Positions 51,784-60,825 of a stretch of 64,000 bases of DNA are shown here, piece by piece. Made by a program: the position numbers and the translations under genes. Positions within the stretch are counted from its first letter, which is position 1; every line of letters starts with the position of its first letter. The stretch covers positions 124,001 through 188,000 of the forward strand of contig NZ_JBPODZ010000004.1 in the NCBI RefSeq assembly GCF_052060015.1, written 5' to 3'. Source of the DNA: Arhodomonas sp052060015. GTDB taxonomy: Bacteria; Pseudomonadota; Gammaproteobacteria; Nitrococcales; Nitrococcaceae. The notes under the pieces were generated by a model. That model was not told the origin of the DNA and searched no databases. It saw nothing but the letters and a program-made list of their open reading frames with translations.

Positions 51784-52521
51784 ACCGGGCCCGTCCAGGT
51801 CACCGAAGCGCGCCTGCAGGACGCTGAGCGCCGCGATGGCGGCGGTCTCCGCACGGAGGACGCGCGGCCCGAGGGCGAGGGCCAGGAAGCCGCGGTTTCG
51901 CGCCTCGGCGAGCTCGGCATGGCTCAGCCCGCCCTCGGGGCCGACCAGCAGCGCGATGCCCGGACCGGCTGGTGGCAGGCTGGAGATCCCGTCGCCACCG
52001 TCAGGGTCCAGGACGATTCCCTGCAGCCCGTCGGCCCGATCCCACGCCTTCGTCAGCGGCATCGGGGCATCCAACACAGGGACGCGGTTACGGCCGCACT
52101 GCTCGCATGCGCTCGTGGCGACCCGCTGCCAGTGCTGCCTGCGCTTCTCCGCCCGCTCCGGGTCCAGGCGCACCACGCAGTGATCCGTGATCACCGGAAC
52201 CACGCGGGTCGCCCCCAGCTCCACCGCTTTCTGTACCGCGGTGTCCATGCGTTCGCCCTTGGCGACCCCCTGCAATAGCACAACCGGGACCGGTGGTTCG
52301 GCCTCCCGCGAGCGGTGCTCGAGCAGTGTCATCGAGGCGGCACGCCGTTCGAGCCGTTCAAGCCGTGCGGCATATTCTCCGCCGCGGCCGTCGAAGACGG
52401 TGAGGGTGTCGCCGGTACGCAGCCGCCGGGCCCGCAGGTGGGCGATCACTTCGCCACCAGGGGTTACCGTGATGCCGCTCGCGAGGGGGCCGGGGAGAAA
52501 GACCCGGGTGTCCAGACCCAT
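51769..52521 (-). CDS. rsmE: 16S rRNA m3U1498 methyltransferase
   Basis: This SPOUT-family enzyme methylates U1498 of 16S rRNA. The 250-residue product has an N-terminal PUA-like part (about 1-75), then VAKGERMDTAVQKAVELGAT near 86. The knot region carries LLVGPEGGLSHAELAEA near 190 and LGPRVLRAETAAIAALSVLQ at the end. These are the family's SAM-binding signatures. It overlaps chpC tail-to-tail by 15 bp with no terminator between. Confidence 0.94.
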   Translation of the reverse strand: MGLDTRVFLPGPLASGITVTPGGEVIAHLRARRLRTGDTLTVFDGRGGEYAARLERLERRAASMTLLEHRSREAEPPVPVVLLQGVAKGERMDTAVQKAVELGATRVVPVITDHCVVRLDPERAEKRRQHWQRVATSACEQCGRNRVPVLDAPMPLTKAWDRADGLQGIVLDPDGGDGISSLPPAGPGIALLVGPEGGLSHAELAEARNRGFLALALGPRVLRAETAAIAALSVLQARFGDLDGPGSDGG

Positions 52522-52586
52522 GGTTCACGTCGTCGCCGCCACAAGAGGGCCCGATGATAGCCGCGGCGGGGGTGGGGCACCAACGA

Positions 52587-52614
52587 AAAGACCCCGGCGC
52601 GGGCCGGGGTCTTT
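52587..52614 (-). terminator. Strong intrinsic terminator of the betaine/ahcY operon
   Basis: AAAGACCCCGGC and GCCGGGGTCTTT form a perfect 12-bp stem around a 4-base loop (52599-52602). Read on the minus strand, the stem ends in TTTT, as expected for an intrinsic terminator. It lies 27-54 bp past the ahcY stop and is the clearest terminator in the window. Confidence 0.85.
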
Positions 52615-52640
52615 GTTCGCGCAAGTCGGGGCGGGCCCGC

Positions 52641-54056
<1,416 letters not shown>

Positions 54057-54073
54057 GGTTCACTCCGTTGGTC

Positions 54074-54160
54074 ACCGAGCGCCGTTGTTCGAATGGATTC
54101 ACCCATTGCCGAGCCTGGCCTCCCCCCAACGGGGGCAGGTTGCAGCGCTCCTCGGCAACG
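54074..54160 (-). ncRNA. SAH riboswitch in the ahcY leader
   Basis: Read on the minus strand, the leader shows every core element of the SAH riboswitch. P1 is TTGCCGAG (54158-54151) with CTCGGCAA (54113-54106), 8 bp perfect. GGAGCGCTGCAACC follows P1. P2 is CCCCC-gtt-GGGGG, then CCAGG. An AATGG/CCATT hairpin follows P1. The 3' strand GGCGCTC (54083-54077) can pair with GAGCGC for the pseudoknot. The ahcY ribosome site lies about 15 nt further down. The class turns ahcY on when SAH rises. It lies inside an operon, between metK and ahcY, not at its head. Confidence 0.93.
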
Positions 54161-54162
54161 GG

Positions 54163-54178
54163 CGCGCCGTAGGGCGCG
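54163..54178 (-). other. GC hairpin between metK stop and the SAH riboswitch
   Basis: CGCGCC-gtag-GGCGCG forms a 6-bp perfect stem 8 bp past the metK stop, immediately before the riboswitch. There is no T-run. It may insulate the riboswitch fold or mark an RNA-processing point. Confidence 0.4.
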
Positions 54179-54186
54179 TGCGTTGC

Positions 54187-55356
54187 TTACTTGCCGGCGG
54201 CCTGGCGCAGGGCGTCGGCCTTGTCGGTCTTCTCCCAGGGCAGATCGATGTCCTGCCGACCGAAGTGACCGTACGCCGCGGTGCCCGCGTAGATCGGCCG
54301 CTCCAGCTCCAGCATCTTGAGGATGCCGTAGGGGCGCAGGTCGAAGAGCTCACGGATCAGCTCGGTGAGCTGGACGTTGTCCACGTGCCCCGTGCCGAAG
54401 GTCTCGACCATCACCGAGGTGGGCTCGGCCACGCCGATGGCATAGGAGAGCTGGACCTCGCACTTGTCGGCCAGGCCGGCGGCGACCACGTTCTTGGCGA
54501 CGTAGCGCGCGGCATACGCGGCCGAGCGGTCGACCTTGGACGGATCCTTGCCCGAGAAGGCACCGCCGCCGTGACGGGCCATGCCGCCGTAGGTGTCGAC
54601 GATGATCTTCCGGCCGGTCAGGCCGCAGTCACCGAGCGGGCCGCCGGTGACGAAGCGCCCCGTGGGGTTGATGTGGATCTTGGTGTCGTTGTGCAGCCAC
54701 TGCCCCGGCAGTACGGGCTTGACGATGTGCTCCATCACCGCCTCATGGACCTGCTCCTGGCTGACCTCCTCGTCGTGCTGGGTGGACAGCACCACGGCAT
54801 CGCAGCCCACTACCTTGCCGTCGTCGTCGTAGGCGAAGGTGACCTGGCTCTTGGCGTCCGGGCGCAGCCACGGCAGGGTGCCGTCCTTGCGGACCTCGGA
54901 CTGCCGGCGCACCAGGCGGTGGGCGAAGTCGATGGGGGCCGGCATCAGGGTGTCGGTCTCGTTGCAGGCGTAGCCGAACATCAGGCCCTGGTCGCCGGCG
55001 CCCTGCTCCTCGGGGCGGCTGCGATCGACGCCCTGGTTGATGTCCTCGGACTGCGCGCCGAGGGCATTGAGCACCGCGCAGGTGGCGTAGTCGAAGCCCT
55101 TCACGGAGCTGTCGTAGCCGATCTCCTTGACCGTGTCGCGGACGATCTGCTCGATGTCCACGTGCACGTCGGGGCGGGACTTGACCTCGCCGGCCACCAG
55201 CACCATGCCGGTCTGGGCCACGGACTCGGCGGCGACCCGTGCCTTGGGATCCTGCGCCAAGTAGGCGTCGAGGATGGCGTCCGAGATCTGGTCGCACATC
55301 TTGTCCGGATGGCCTTCAGAGACGGATTCGGAGGTAAAGAGATATTTCCTGCTCAT
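54187..55356 (-). CDS. metK: S-adenosylmethionine synthetase
   Basis: MetK makes SAM from methionine and ATP. I choose ATG 55354-55356 (389 residues, MSRKYLFTSESVSEGHPDK); a TTG one codon earlier is unlikely. GAGDQGLMFGYA near 115 and the phosphate loop HGGGAFSGKDPSKVDRSAAY near 255 are intact. It follows the two glycine-methylating enzymes by 110 bp. It may have its own promoter (TAGAAT, complement of 55387-55392, beside a 14-bp palindrome). It precedes the SAH riboswitch. Confidence 0.97.
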   Translation of the reverse strand: MSRKYLFTSESVSEGHPDKMCDQISDAILDAYLAQDPKARVAAESVAQTGMVLVAGEVKSRPDVHVDIEQIVRDTVKEIGYDSSVKGFDYATCAVLNALGAQSEDINQGVDRSRPEEQGAGDQGLMFGYACNETDTLMPAPIDFAHRLVRRQSEVRKDGTLPWLRPDAKSQVTFAYDDDGKVVGCDAVVLSTQHDEEVSQEQVHEAVMEHIVKPVLPGQWLHNDTKIHINPTGRFVTGGPLGDCGLTGRKIIVDTYGGMARHGGGAFSGKDPSKVDRSAAYAARYVAKNVVAAGLADKCEVQLSYAIGVAEPTSVMVETFGTGHVDNVQLTELIRELFDLRPYGILKMLELERPIYAGTAAYGHFGRQDIDLPWEKTDKADALRQAAGK

Positions 55357-55396
55357 CAATCACTCTCTGTCATTGGTGGATGGCGCATTCTAAACG

Positions 55397-55410
55397 CCAT
55401 TCATGAATGG
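55397..55410. promoter_or_regulatory. Perfect 14-bp palindrome upstream of metK
   Basis: CCATTCATGAATGG is a perfect palindrome, 41-54 bp before the metK ATG. On the minus strand it lies just upstream of TAGAAT (complement of 55387-55392), a possible -10 element. It would therefore overlap the -35 to -10 spacer. It does not resemble the MetJ box. A dimeric regulator of metK-ahcY is a reasonable guess. Confidence 0.4.
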
Positions 55411-55428
55411 GGCTAACCCGGGGGCGAC

Positions 55429-55448
55429 GCGGGGTTGTCCCACCCCGC
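55429..55448 (-). terminator. Hairpin after the SDMT gene
   Basis: GCGGGGT-tgtccc-ACCCCGC forms a 7-bp perfect stem about 20 bp past the SDMT stop, before metK. No T-run follows on the minus strand, so it may be a partial stop or an mRNA-stability element that sets metK-ahcY expression below or apart from the methyltransferase genes. Confidence 0.35.
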
Positions 55449-55466
55449 GCGCACCCGACGGACGGA

Positions 55467-56306
55467 TCAGCCAGTCTTGCGGAACACGAAGATGCCCCAG
55501 GTCAGGTAGCCCTTGCGGCCGCCATCGATCCAGTGCTGCAGGCCCTTCTTCATCCGCTCGATGTAGCCGCGGCTGACGCGCTGGGCCACCTCGTCCTCGC
55601 GCTCGGTGAGCAGCTGGTAGATGCGGCCGTAGTGGGCGGCGATCATGTCCGAGTGGTCCTCAAAGGCCACCTCCTCGAAATCCATGCCCTCGAGCTCACG
55701 GCGGTAGAACCCCGGCGAGCCGAGCGAATCCAGGTGGATGCGCTCGTAGATGGGCTCGAGGACGCCCTCCGGGCAGTCGTCCGACTGCATCGGGTCGGTG
55801 AACACGAAGTAGCCGCCCCGGCGCAGGACACGGTCGACCTCCTGGAGGACCCGGCGGCGGTCGCCGCTGTGCAGGATGGCGTCCTGGGACCAGACGACAT
55901 CGAAGCTGTCGGCCTCGTAGGGCAGCTCCTCGAAGGAGCCGTCGACGACGTCGATCAGGTGGTCGACGCCCTGCTCGCGGTTCTTCTGCCGGCCGCGCTC
56001 GTTCTCCTTCTCCGAGAGGTTCAAGGCCGTGACATGGCAGCCGTAGGTCTTGGCGAGATAGCGCGCCGAACCGGCATAGCCGGAGCCGATGTCGAGTACG
56101 CGGCTCTTGGCGTTGAGGCCCGAAACCTTCTCGGCCATCCGCGCGACCGTGCGGCGGCTGGCGTCGTAGACCGGCTCGTCGGCGCTCTGGTAGAGGCCGA
56201 CGTGGATGTCCTCGCCGCCCCAGACGATGTAGTAGAAGTTGTCCGCGTCCTCGCTGTTGTAGTACTCGCGGGCGGTCTCCACCGCCGCGGTGTAGTTGGC
56301 AGCCAT
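55467..56306 (-). CDS. Sarcosine/dimethylglycine N-methyltransferase (SDMT)
   Basis: SDMT adds the second and third methyl groups, turning sarcosine into dimethylglycine and then glycine betaine. The 279-residue product starts MAANYTAAVETAREYYNSED. It has ADNFYYIVWGGEDIHVGLY, typical of halophile SDMT, and motif I RVLDIGSGYAGSARYLAKTY (69-88). ATG 56304-56306 shares one base with the GSMT stop (TGATG) and has AGGAGG 7 bases upstream, which is better than the GTG one codon earlier. The enzyme is cytosolic. With GSMT it makes de novo betaine, as in Halorhodospira. Confidence 0.93.
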   Translation of the reverse strand: MAANYTAAVETAREYYNSEDADNFYYIVWGGEDIHVGLYQSADEPVYDASRRTVARMAEKVSGLNAKSRVLDIGSGYAGSARYLAKTYGCHVTALNLSEKENERGRQKNREQGVDHLIDVVDGSFEELPYEADSFDVVWSQDAILHSGDRRRVLQEVDRVLRRGGYFVFTDPMQSDDCPEGVLEPIYERIHLDSLGSPGFYRRELEGMDFEEVAFEDHSDMIAAHYGRIYQLLTEREDEVAQRVSRGYIERMKKGLQHWIDGGRKGYLTWGIFVFRKTG

Positions 56307-57115
56307 CACTTGTCCTCCTCGTAGTTCTTCTCGGCGATGTGGATGAAGAAGTCCGGATCGGCCTCCTTGTAGGTCTCCTGGAAATCGCCGTAGGTCTCGA
56401 TCTGCTGGAAGCCCACCTCGTGCATCAGCTGCCGGGTGTAGTCCTTGCGCAGCGGGAACATGTTGAGGTGGTAGACGGAGTTGTCCGGGAATTGGTAGCG
56501 GAAGCGCGCCAGCCCCTCGTCGACGTGCTCGGGATAGACCGAGACGTCGTCGCCGCAGTAATAGTAGGTGTGCTGGCTGGAGTAGCCGACGTCGAGCATG
56601 GCGTCGTAGTTGCGCTGGTCGAGGATCAGCACGCCGTCGTGCTTGAGGGTGGCGTAGAACTCGGCGAGCGCCTTGCGCCGGTCGTGCTCGGAGAACAGAT
56701 GGGTGAACGAGTTACCGAGACAGATCACCGCGTCGTAGTGGCAGTGGATGTCGCGGTTGAGCCAGCGCCAGTCCACCTGGCAGGTACGTAGGATGTGTCC
56801 GCGCTCGCGGCCGTTCTCGAAGGCCTTGGCGAGCATCTCCGGGCTGCCGTCGCAGCTGACCACCTCGAAGCCCGCCTCGAGCAGGCGCACCGAGTGGAAG
56901 CCGGTGCCCGTGGCCACGTCCAACACGCTCTTGACGCCGCGCTCGCGCAGCACGTCGATGAAGAAGTCGCCCTCGCTCTTGGCGCGGCTCTCCCAGTCGA
57001 TGAGCTCGTCCCACTTGTCGACGAAGCCCTCGATGTATTCCTCTTGGTAGTGCTCGCTCTCACGGACCTCGATGGGGTTGTCCCCGAAGTCCTGTTTCTT
57101 CTGCGTCGTGCTCAT
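56304..57115 (-). CDS. Glycine/sarcosine N-methyltransferase (GSMT)
   Basis: GSMT methylates glycine to sarcosine and sarcosine to dimethylglycine, the first steps of betaine synthesis. The reading frame stops at TGA 56306-56308, next to the SDMT start. The start is ATG 57113-57115 (268 residues), with AGGAAGGG upstream. The protein has FVDKWDELIDWESRAKSEGD, characteristic of the family, motif I VLDVATGTGFHSVRLLEAG (64-82) and ICLGNSFTHLFSEHDRR near 130. It opens the four-gene operon. The 535-bp region upstream presumably holds its (likely osmoregulated) promoter. Confidence 0.93.
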
Positions 57116-57650
57116 AGCAGTTTGCCCTTCCTGTGGTTGATATCCCGGTAGGCGCAAGCGCCACGCCGGGGCTCGGTCTCCATGGATCCGTCGTCGCCGC
57201 TCGGAATGCGCGCACTGTAGCGGCCCGGGCCCTGGGACCCGGGTGCCGGCGCGCCGCTCAACTTGTCATCCATCCTGCTGGCTTGTTCGCTGCCGGGTTA
57301 TCTGCCCGGATGAGGCGGCGTATCGCCTAAAAAACCCTTGCCGACGTGTGAGGCCCAAAAGCGGCGTCGCAACCTGCCGCCCTGCAGCCTGAAGCAGGGG
57401 CATAGTCCGTATGAATTCACTACATGGTGGTTCAGTTCGCGATGAAATTCAAACCGGGATTTGTGACGGTCTCGTGAATCGTGGAGTCCAGCCCTAGGGG
57501 AACAGGGGTCGTGGTGGCCCGCGGACAGCCTTGCTATACCCCGTGAAGTTGGCGAGAATTTACGGCCTTACATCGAAAGCCCCACGGCGCCTTCCGCCCG
57601 GGGTGTCCATTCGTCCGCTGCTTTAAGCTGAATCCGGGAGAGCTCACCGC
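57116..57650. other. 535-bp divergent intergenic region, GSMT operon / tkt
   Basis: No convincing coding frame lies here. Promoters for both the betaine operon (leftward) and tkt (rightward) must be inside. Visible structure: hairpins CCGGG-N7-CCCGG (57293-57309) and CCCTGC-N8-GCAGGG (57380-57399); a small AGGCG/CGCCT hairpin next to an A6 run (57313-57334); and TGAATTCA (57412-57419) in the most AT-rich part. TATACC at 57535-57540 is a possible -10 for tkt, but no good -35 partner was found. The length is exceptional for this compact genome. Confidence 0.5.
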
Positions 57651-59645
57651 ATGCCTTCTCGTCGCGAACTCGCGAATGCCATCCGTGCCCTGGCCATGGA
57701 CGCCGTACAACGGGCCAAATCCGGCCATCCCGGCGCCCCCATGGGGATGGCGGACATCGCGGAGGTGCTCTGGAACGACTTCCTTCGTCACAACCCGGGC
57801 AATCCCCACTGGCCCAATCGGGACCGGTTCGTGCTTTCCAACGGCCATGGCTCGATGCTGCAGTATGCGCTGCTGCACCTCTCCGGCTATGAGCTGGGCC
57901 TGGAGGACCTCAAGGCATTCCGCCAGCTGCACTCCCGCACCCCTGGCCATCCGGAGGTCGGCTATACACCGGGGGTCGAGACCACTACCGGGCCGCTGGG
58001 GCAGGGGCTGGCCAACGCCGTCGGGATGGCCATTGCCGAGAAGGTGCTCGCCGCCCAGTTCAACCGGCCGGGCCATGCCATCGTCGATCATCACACCTAC
58101 GTCTTCCTCGGTGACGGCTGTCTGATGGAGGGCGTGTCCCACGAGGTCTGTTCGCTCGCCGGCACCCTCGGCCTCGGCAAGCTCATCGGCGTCTATGACG
58201 ACAACGGGATCTCCATCGACGGCAAGGTGGAGGGCTGGTTCACCGACGACACCCCGGCGCGCTTCGAGGCCTATGGCTGGCACGTGGTGCGGGATGTGGA
58301 CGGCCACGACGCCGAGGCCGTGCGGCGGGCATTCGAGCAGGCGCGGGCGGTGACCGACCGGCCGTCGCTGATCTGCGCGAAGACGGTGATCGGCTTCGGT
58401 GCGCCCAACGTCTGCGGCACCCACGGTGTCCACGGCGCCCCCCTCGGCGACGAGGAGATCGAGGCGACCCGCGAGTTTCTTGGCTGGGAGCACGGGCCCT
58501 TCGAGATCCCCGAGGCCATCTACGCCGGCTGGGACGCCCGGGGCCGCGGTGAGCGTGCCGAGGCGGAATGGCGGGAGGCCTTCGAGGCCTATCGGGCCGC
58601 CCACCCGGAACGCGCCCGGGATTTCGAACGGCGCATGACCGGTGAGCTCCCCGAACGGCTCGCGGGCCATGCCGAGGCCTTGATCGCCCGCGCCCAGGAG
58701 CAGGGTCAGGAGGTGGCCACCCGCAAGGCCTCGCAGCTCGCCCTCAATGGTCTCGGGCCCTACCTACCGGAGCTCTTCGGCGGCTCGGCGGATCTAACCG
58801 GCTCCAACAACACGCTGTGGGATGACTGCACGCCGGTTACCGCCGCGGATGGCGATGGCAACTATATCTACTACGGCGTGCGTGAGTTCGGCATGGCCGC
58901 GATCATGAACGGCCTCGCCCTGCACGGCGGTCTCATCCCCTACGGCGGTACGTTCCTGGTGTTCTCGGACTATGCGCGCAACGCCGTGCGCATGGCCGCG
59001 CTGATGAAACAGCGCAGCATCTTGGTGTTCACCCACGACTCCATCGGCCTGGGCGAGGACGGCCCCACCCATCAGCCCGTGGAACACCTGGCGAGCCTGC
59101 GCCTGATCCCCAATCTGGCCGTGTGGCGGCCCTGCGACGTGCCGGAAACCATGGCGGCCTGGCAGGCGGCCCTGGAGCGCCGGGACGGGCCCACCGCCCT
59201 GGCATTGTCGCGGCAGAAGACCGCGCACCAGCCCCGCGACGAGGGGCAGCTGGCGGATATCCGCCGCGGCGGCTACGTGCTCCGCGACTGCGCCGGCACG
59301 CCGGAGGTCGTCCTCATCGCCACCGGCTCGGAGGTGGGGCTGGCGGTCCGCGCCGCCGAGGCCCTGGAGGCCGAGGGGCGGCGCGTCCGTGTCGTGTCCA
59401 TGCCCTGCCTGGAGGTCTTCCGCGCCCAACCCGTCGAGTACCGGGATGCGGTGTTGCCGCCATCGGTCAGCGCCTGGGTGGCGGTGGAGGCGGGCCTGCC
59501 GGATCCCTGGTGGCCACTGGTGGGGCCGGCCGGCCGGGTCGTCGGCGTGGAGGGCTTCGGCGAGTCCGCGCCCGGCGATGCCGTCTACGAGCATTTCGGC
59601 GTGACCGCTGAGGCGGTCACAGAGGTGGCGCGGGCGCTCCTCTGA
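57651..59645 (+). CDS. tkt: Transketolase
   Basis: This thiamine-diphosphate enzyme transfers two-carbon units in the Calvin and pentose-phosphate cycles. The 664-residue product has SGHPGAPMGMADIAEVLW near 25, the ThDP motif GDGCLMEGVSHEVCSLAG near 156 with DDNGISIDG, and REFGMAAIMNGLALHGG near 410. GGGAGAG lies 10 bases before the ATG. It heads a tkt-gap-pgk block. No Rubisco or phosphoribulokinase genes are in view, so autotrophy cannot be concluded. Confidence 0.96.
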   Translation: MPSRRELANAIRALAMDAVQRAKSGHPGAPMGMADIAEVLWNDFLRHNPGNPHWPNRDRFVLSNGHGSMLQYALLHLSGYELGLEDLKAFRQLHSRTPGHPEVGYTPGVETTTGPLGQGLANAVGMAIAEKVLAAQFNRPGHAIVDHHTYVFLGDGCLMEGVSHEVCSLAGTLGLGKLIGVYDDNGISIDGKVEGWFTDDTPARFEAYGWHVVRDVDGHDAEAVRRAFEQARAVTDRPSLICAKTVIGFGAPNVCGTHGVHGAPLGDEEIEATREFLGWEHGPFEIPEAIYAGWDARGRGERAEAEWREAFEAYRAAHPERARDFERRMTGELPERLAGHAEALIARAQEQGQEVATRKASQLALNGLGPYLPELFGGSADLTGSNNTLWDDCTPVTAADGDGNYIYYGVREFGMAAIMNGLALHGGLIPYGGTFLVFSDYARNAVRMAALMKQRSILVFTHDSIGLGEDGPTHQPVEHLASLRLIPNLAVWRPCDVPETMAAWQAALERRDGPTALALSRQKTAHQPRDEGQLADIRRGGYVLRDCAGTPEVVLIATGSEVGLAVRAAEALEAEGRRVRVVSMPCLEVFRAQPVEYRDAVLPPSVSAWVAVEAGLPDPWWPLVGPAGRVVGVEGFGESAPGDAVYEHFGVTAEAVTEVARALL

Positions 59646-59675
59646 GGGGTGGCCCCGGCATAGGGAGGGGAGGCA

Positions 59676-60686
59676 ATGGCGGTGAAGATCGCGATCAACG
59701 GCTATGGACGGGTCGGACGGGCGATCCTGCGGGCGGTCTACGAGATGGGGCGCGCGGACCGTTTCCGGGTGTTCGCCATCAACGACCTGGGCGATACCGG
59801 CATCCATGCCCACCTCACCCGGCATGATACCGCCCACGGGCCGTTCCCGGGCAGCGTCGAGGTAAGTGGCGACGATCTGCTCGTCAACGGTGACCCCATC
59901 CGTGTGTTCAGCGAGCGGGACCCGGCGAAGCTGCCCTGGGGGGAGCTGGGTGTCGACCTGGTGATGGAGTGCACCGGCGCCTTTCGCGGCCGGGACAAGG
60001 CATCGGCCCACTTGGATGCCGGCGCAGGGCGCGTGCTGATCTCCGCGCCTGCCGGGGACGATGTGGATGCCACGGTGGTCTACGGGGTCAATCACGAGGT
60101 CGTCGCGCCGGGGCATCGGGTCGTCTCCAACGCCTCCTGCACCACCAACTGCCTGGCGCCGCTGGTCAAACCGTTGCACGAGGCGCTCGGAGTGGAGCAC
60201 GGCATCATGACCACTGTGCATGCCTACACCAACGACCAGGTGCTGAGCGACGTCTATCACAAGGACCCGCGTCGCGCCCGCGCCGCCGCGCAGAACCAGA
60301 TCCCCACCACCACCGGCGCCACCCGGGCGGTGGAGAAGGTCCTCCCGGAGCTTGCGGGGCGGCTCGACGGCTATGCCCTGCGGGTGCCGACCATTAACGT
60401 CTCCCTGGTGGACTTCACCTTCACCGCCGGCCGCGATACCGACAGTGACGAGGTCAACGCGCTACTCCGCGCGGCTGCGGATGGCCCACTGGCTGGGATC
60501 CTCGGCTGCAGCGAGGAGCCGCTGGTCTCTTCGGATTTCATGCACGACCCCCGCTCCGCCGTGGTGGATCTGCCGCTGACCCGGGTAACGGGCAACCGCT
60601 TGGTCAAGGTCTGTGCCTGGTACGACAACGAGTGGGCATTCGCGGTGCGCATGCTGGATGTCGGTGAGGTGATGGTCGCGCATTGA
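59676..60686 (+). CDS. gap: Glyceraldehyde-3-phosphate dehydrogenase
   Basis: The 336-residue product has the NAD fold start IAINGYGRVGRAILRAVYE and catalytic C155 in SNASCTTNCLAP. The PTTTGATRAVEKVLPEL phosphate region and the terminal WYDNEWAFAVRMLD complete the family pattern. The INDLGDTGIHAHLTRHD segment is of the type found in Calvin-cycle-linked bacterial Gap rather than E. coli GapA. Erythrose-4-phosphate dehydrogenase (Epd) is an alternative but less likely. It lies 30 bp after tkt. Confidence 0.93.
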   Translation: MAVKIAINGYGRVGRAILRAVYEMGRADRFRVFAINDLGDTGIHAHLTRHDTAHGPFPGSVEVSGDDLLVNGDPIRVFSERDPAKLPWGELGVDLVMECTGAFRGRDKASAHLDAGAGRVLISAPAGDDVDATVVYGVNHEVVAPGHRVVSNASCTTNCLAPLVKPLHEALGVEHGIMTTVHAYTNDQVLSDVYHKDPRRARAAAQNQIPTTTGATRAVEKVLPELAGRLDGYALRVPTINVSLVDFTFTAGRDTDSDEVNALLRAAADGPLAGILGCSEEPLVSSDFMHDPRSAVVDLPLTRVTGNRLVKVCAWYDNEWAFAVRMLDVGEVMVAH

Positions 60687-60825
60687 TTCGGCCTACTGGC
60701 AAGGGCCCGCTGGAGAGGCCGGGGGATCTGATACGTATCCCGGGGCGGGCGTCCCGCCGCCCGGGTCGCGCAGGTTTTCGGCGCAGGTGCATATTGACAC
60801 GAAACCGGACAGGGAGTGATGACCT
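60687..60825 (+). other. Structured gap-pgk intercistronic region
   Basis: This 139-bp gap contains the palindrome GATACGTATC (60730-60739), followed at once by a GC hairpin, GGCGGG-cgt-CCCGCC (60744-60758), extendable with a bulge. A TTTT (60775-60778) follows about 16 bp later, so a weak attenuator is possible. TTGACA at 60794 has no fitting -10 before the pgk start. Confidence 0.4.

Noticed and set aside
57313..57334. Hairpin next to a run of six A as a terminator
   Set aside because: The A-run follows the stem on the plus strand, and on the minus strand the T-run precedes it, so neither direction gives stem-then-T.
60794..60822. TTGACA before pgk as a promoter
   Set aside because: The hexamer 17 bp downstream (TGATGA) is a poor -10 and would place the start of transcription at the start codon.
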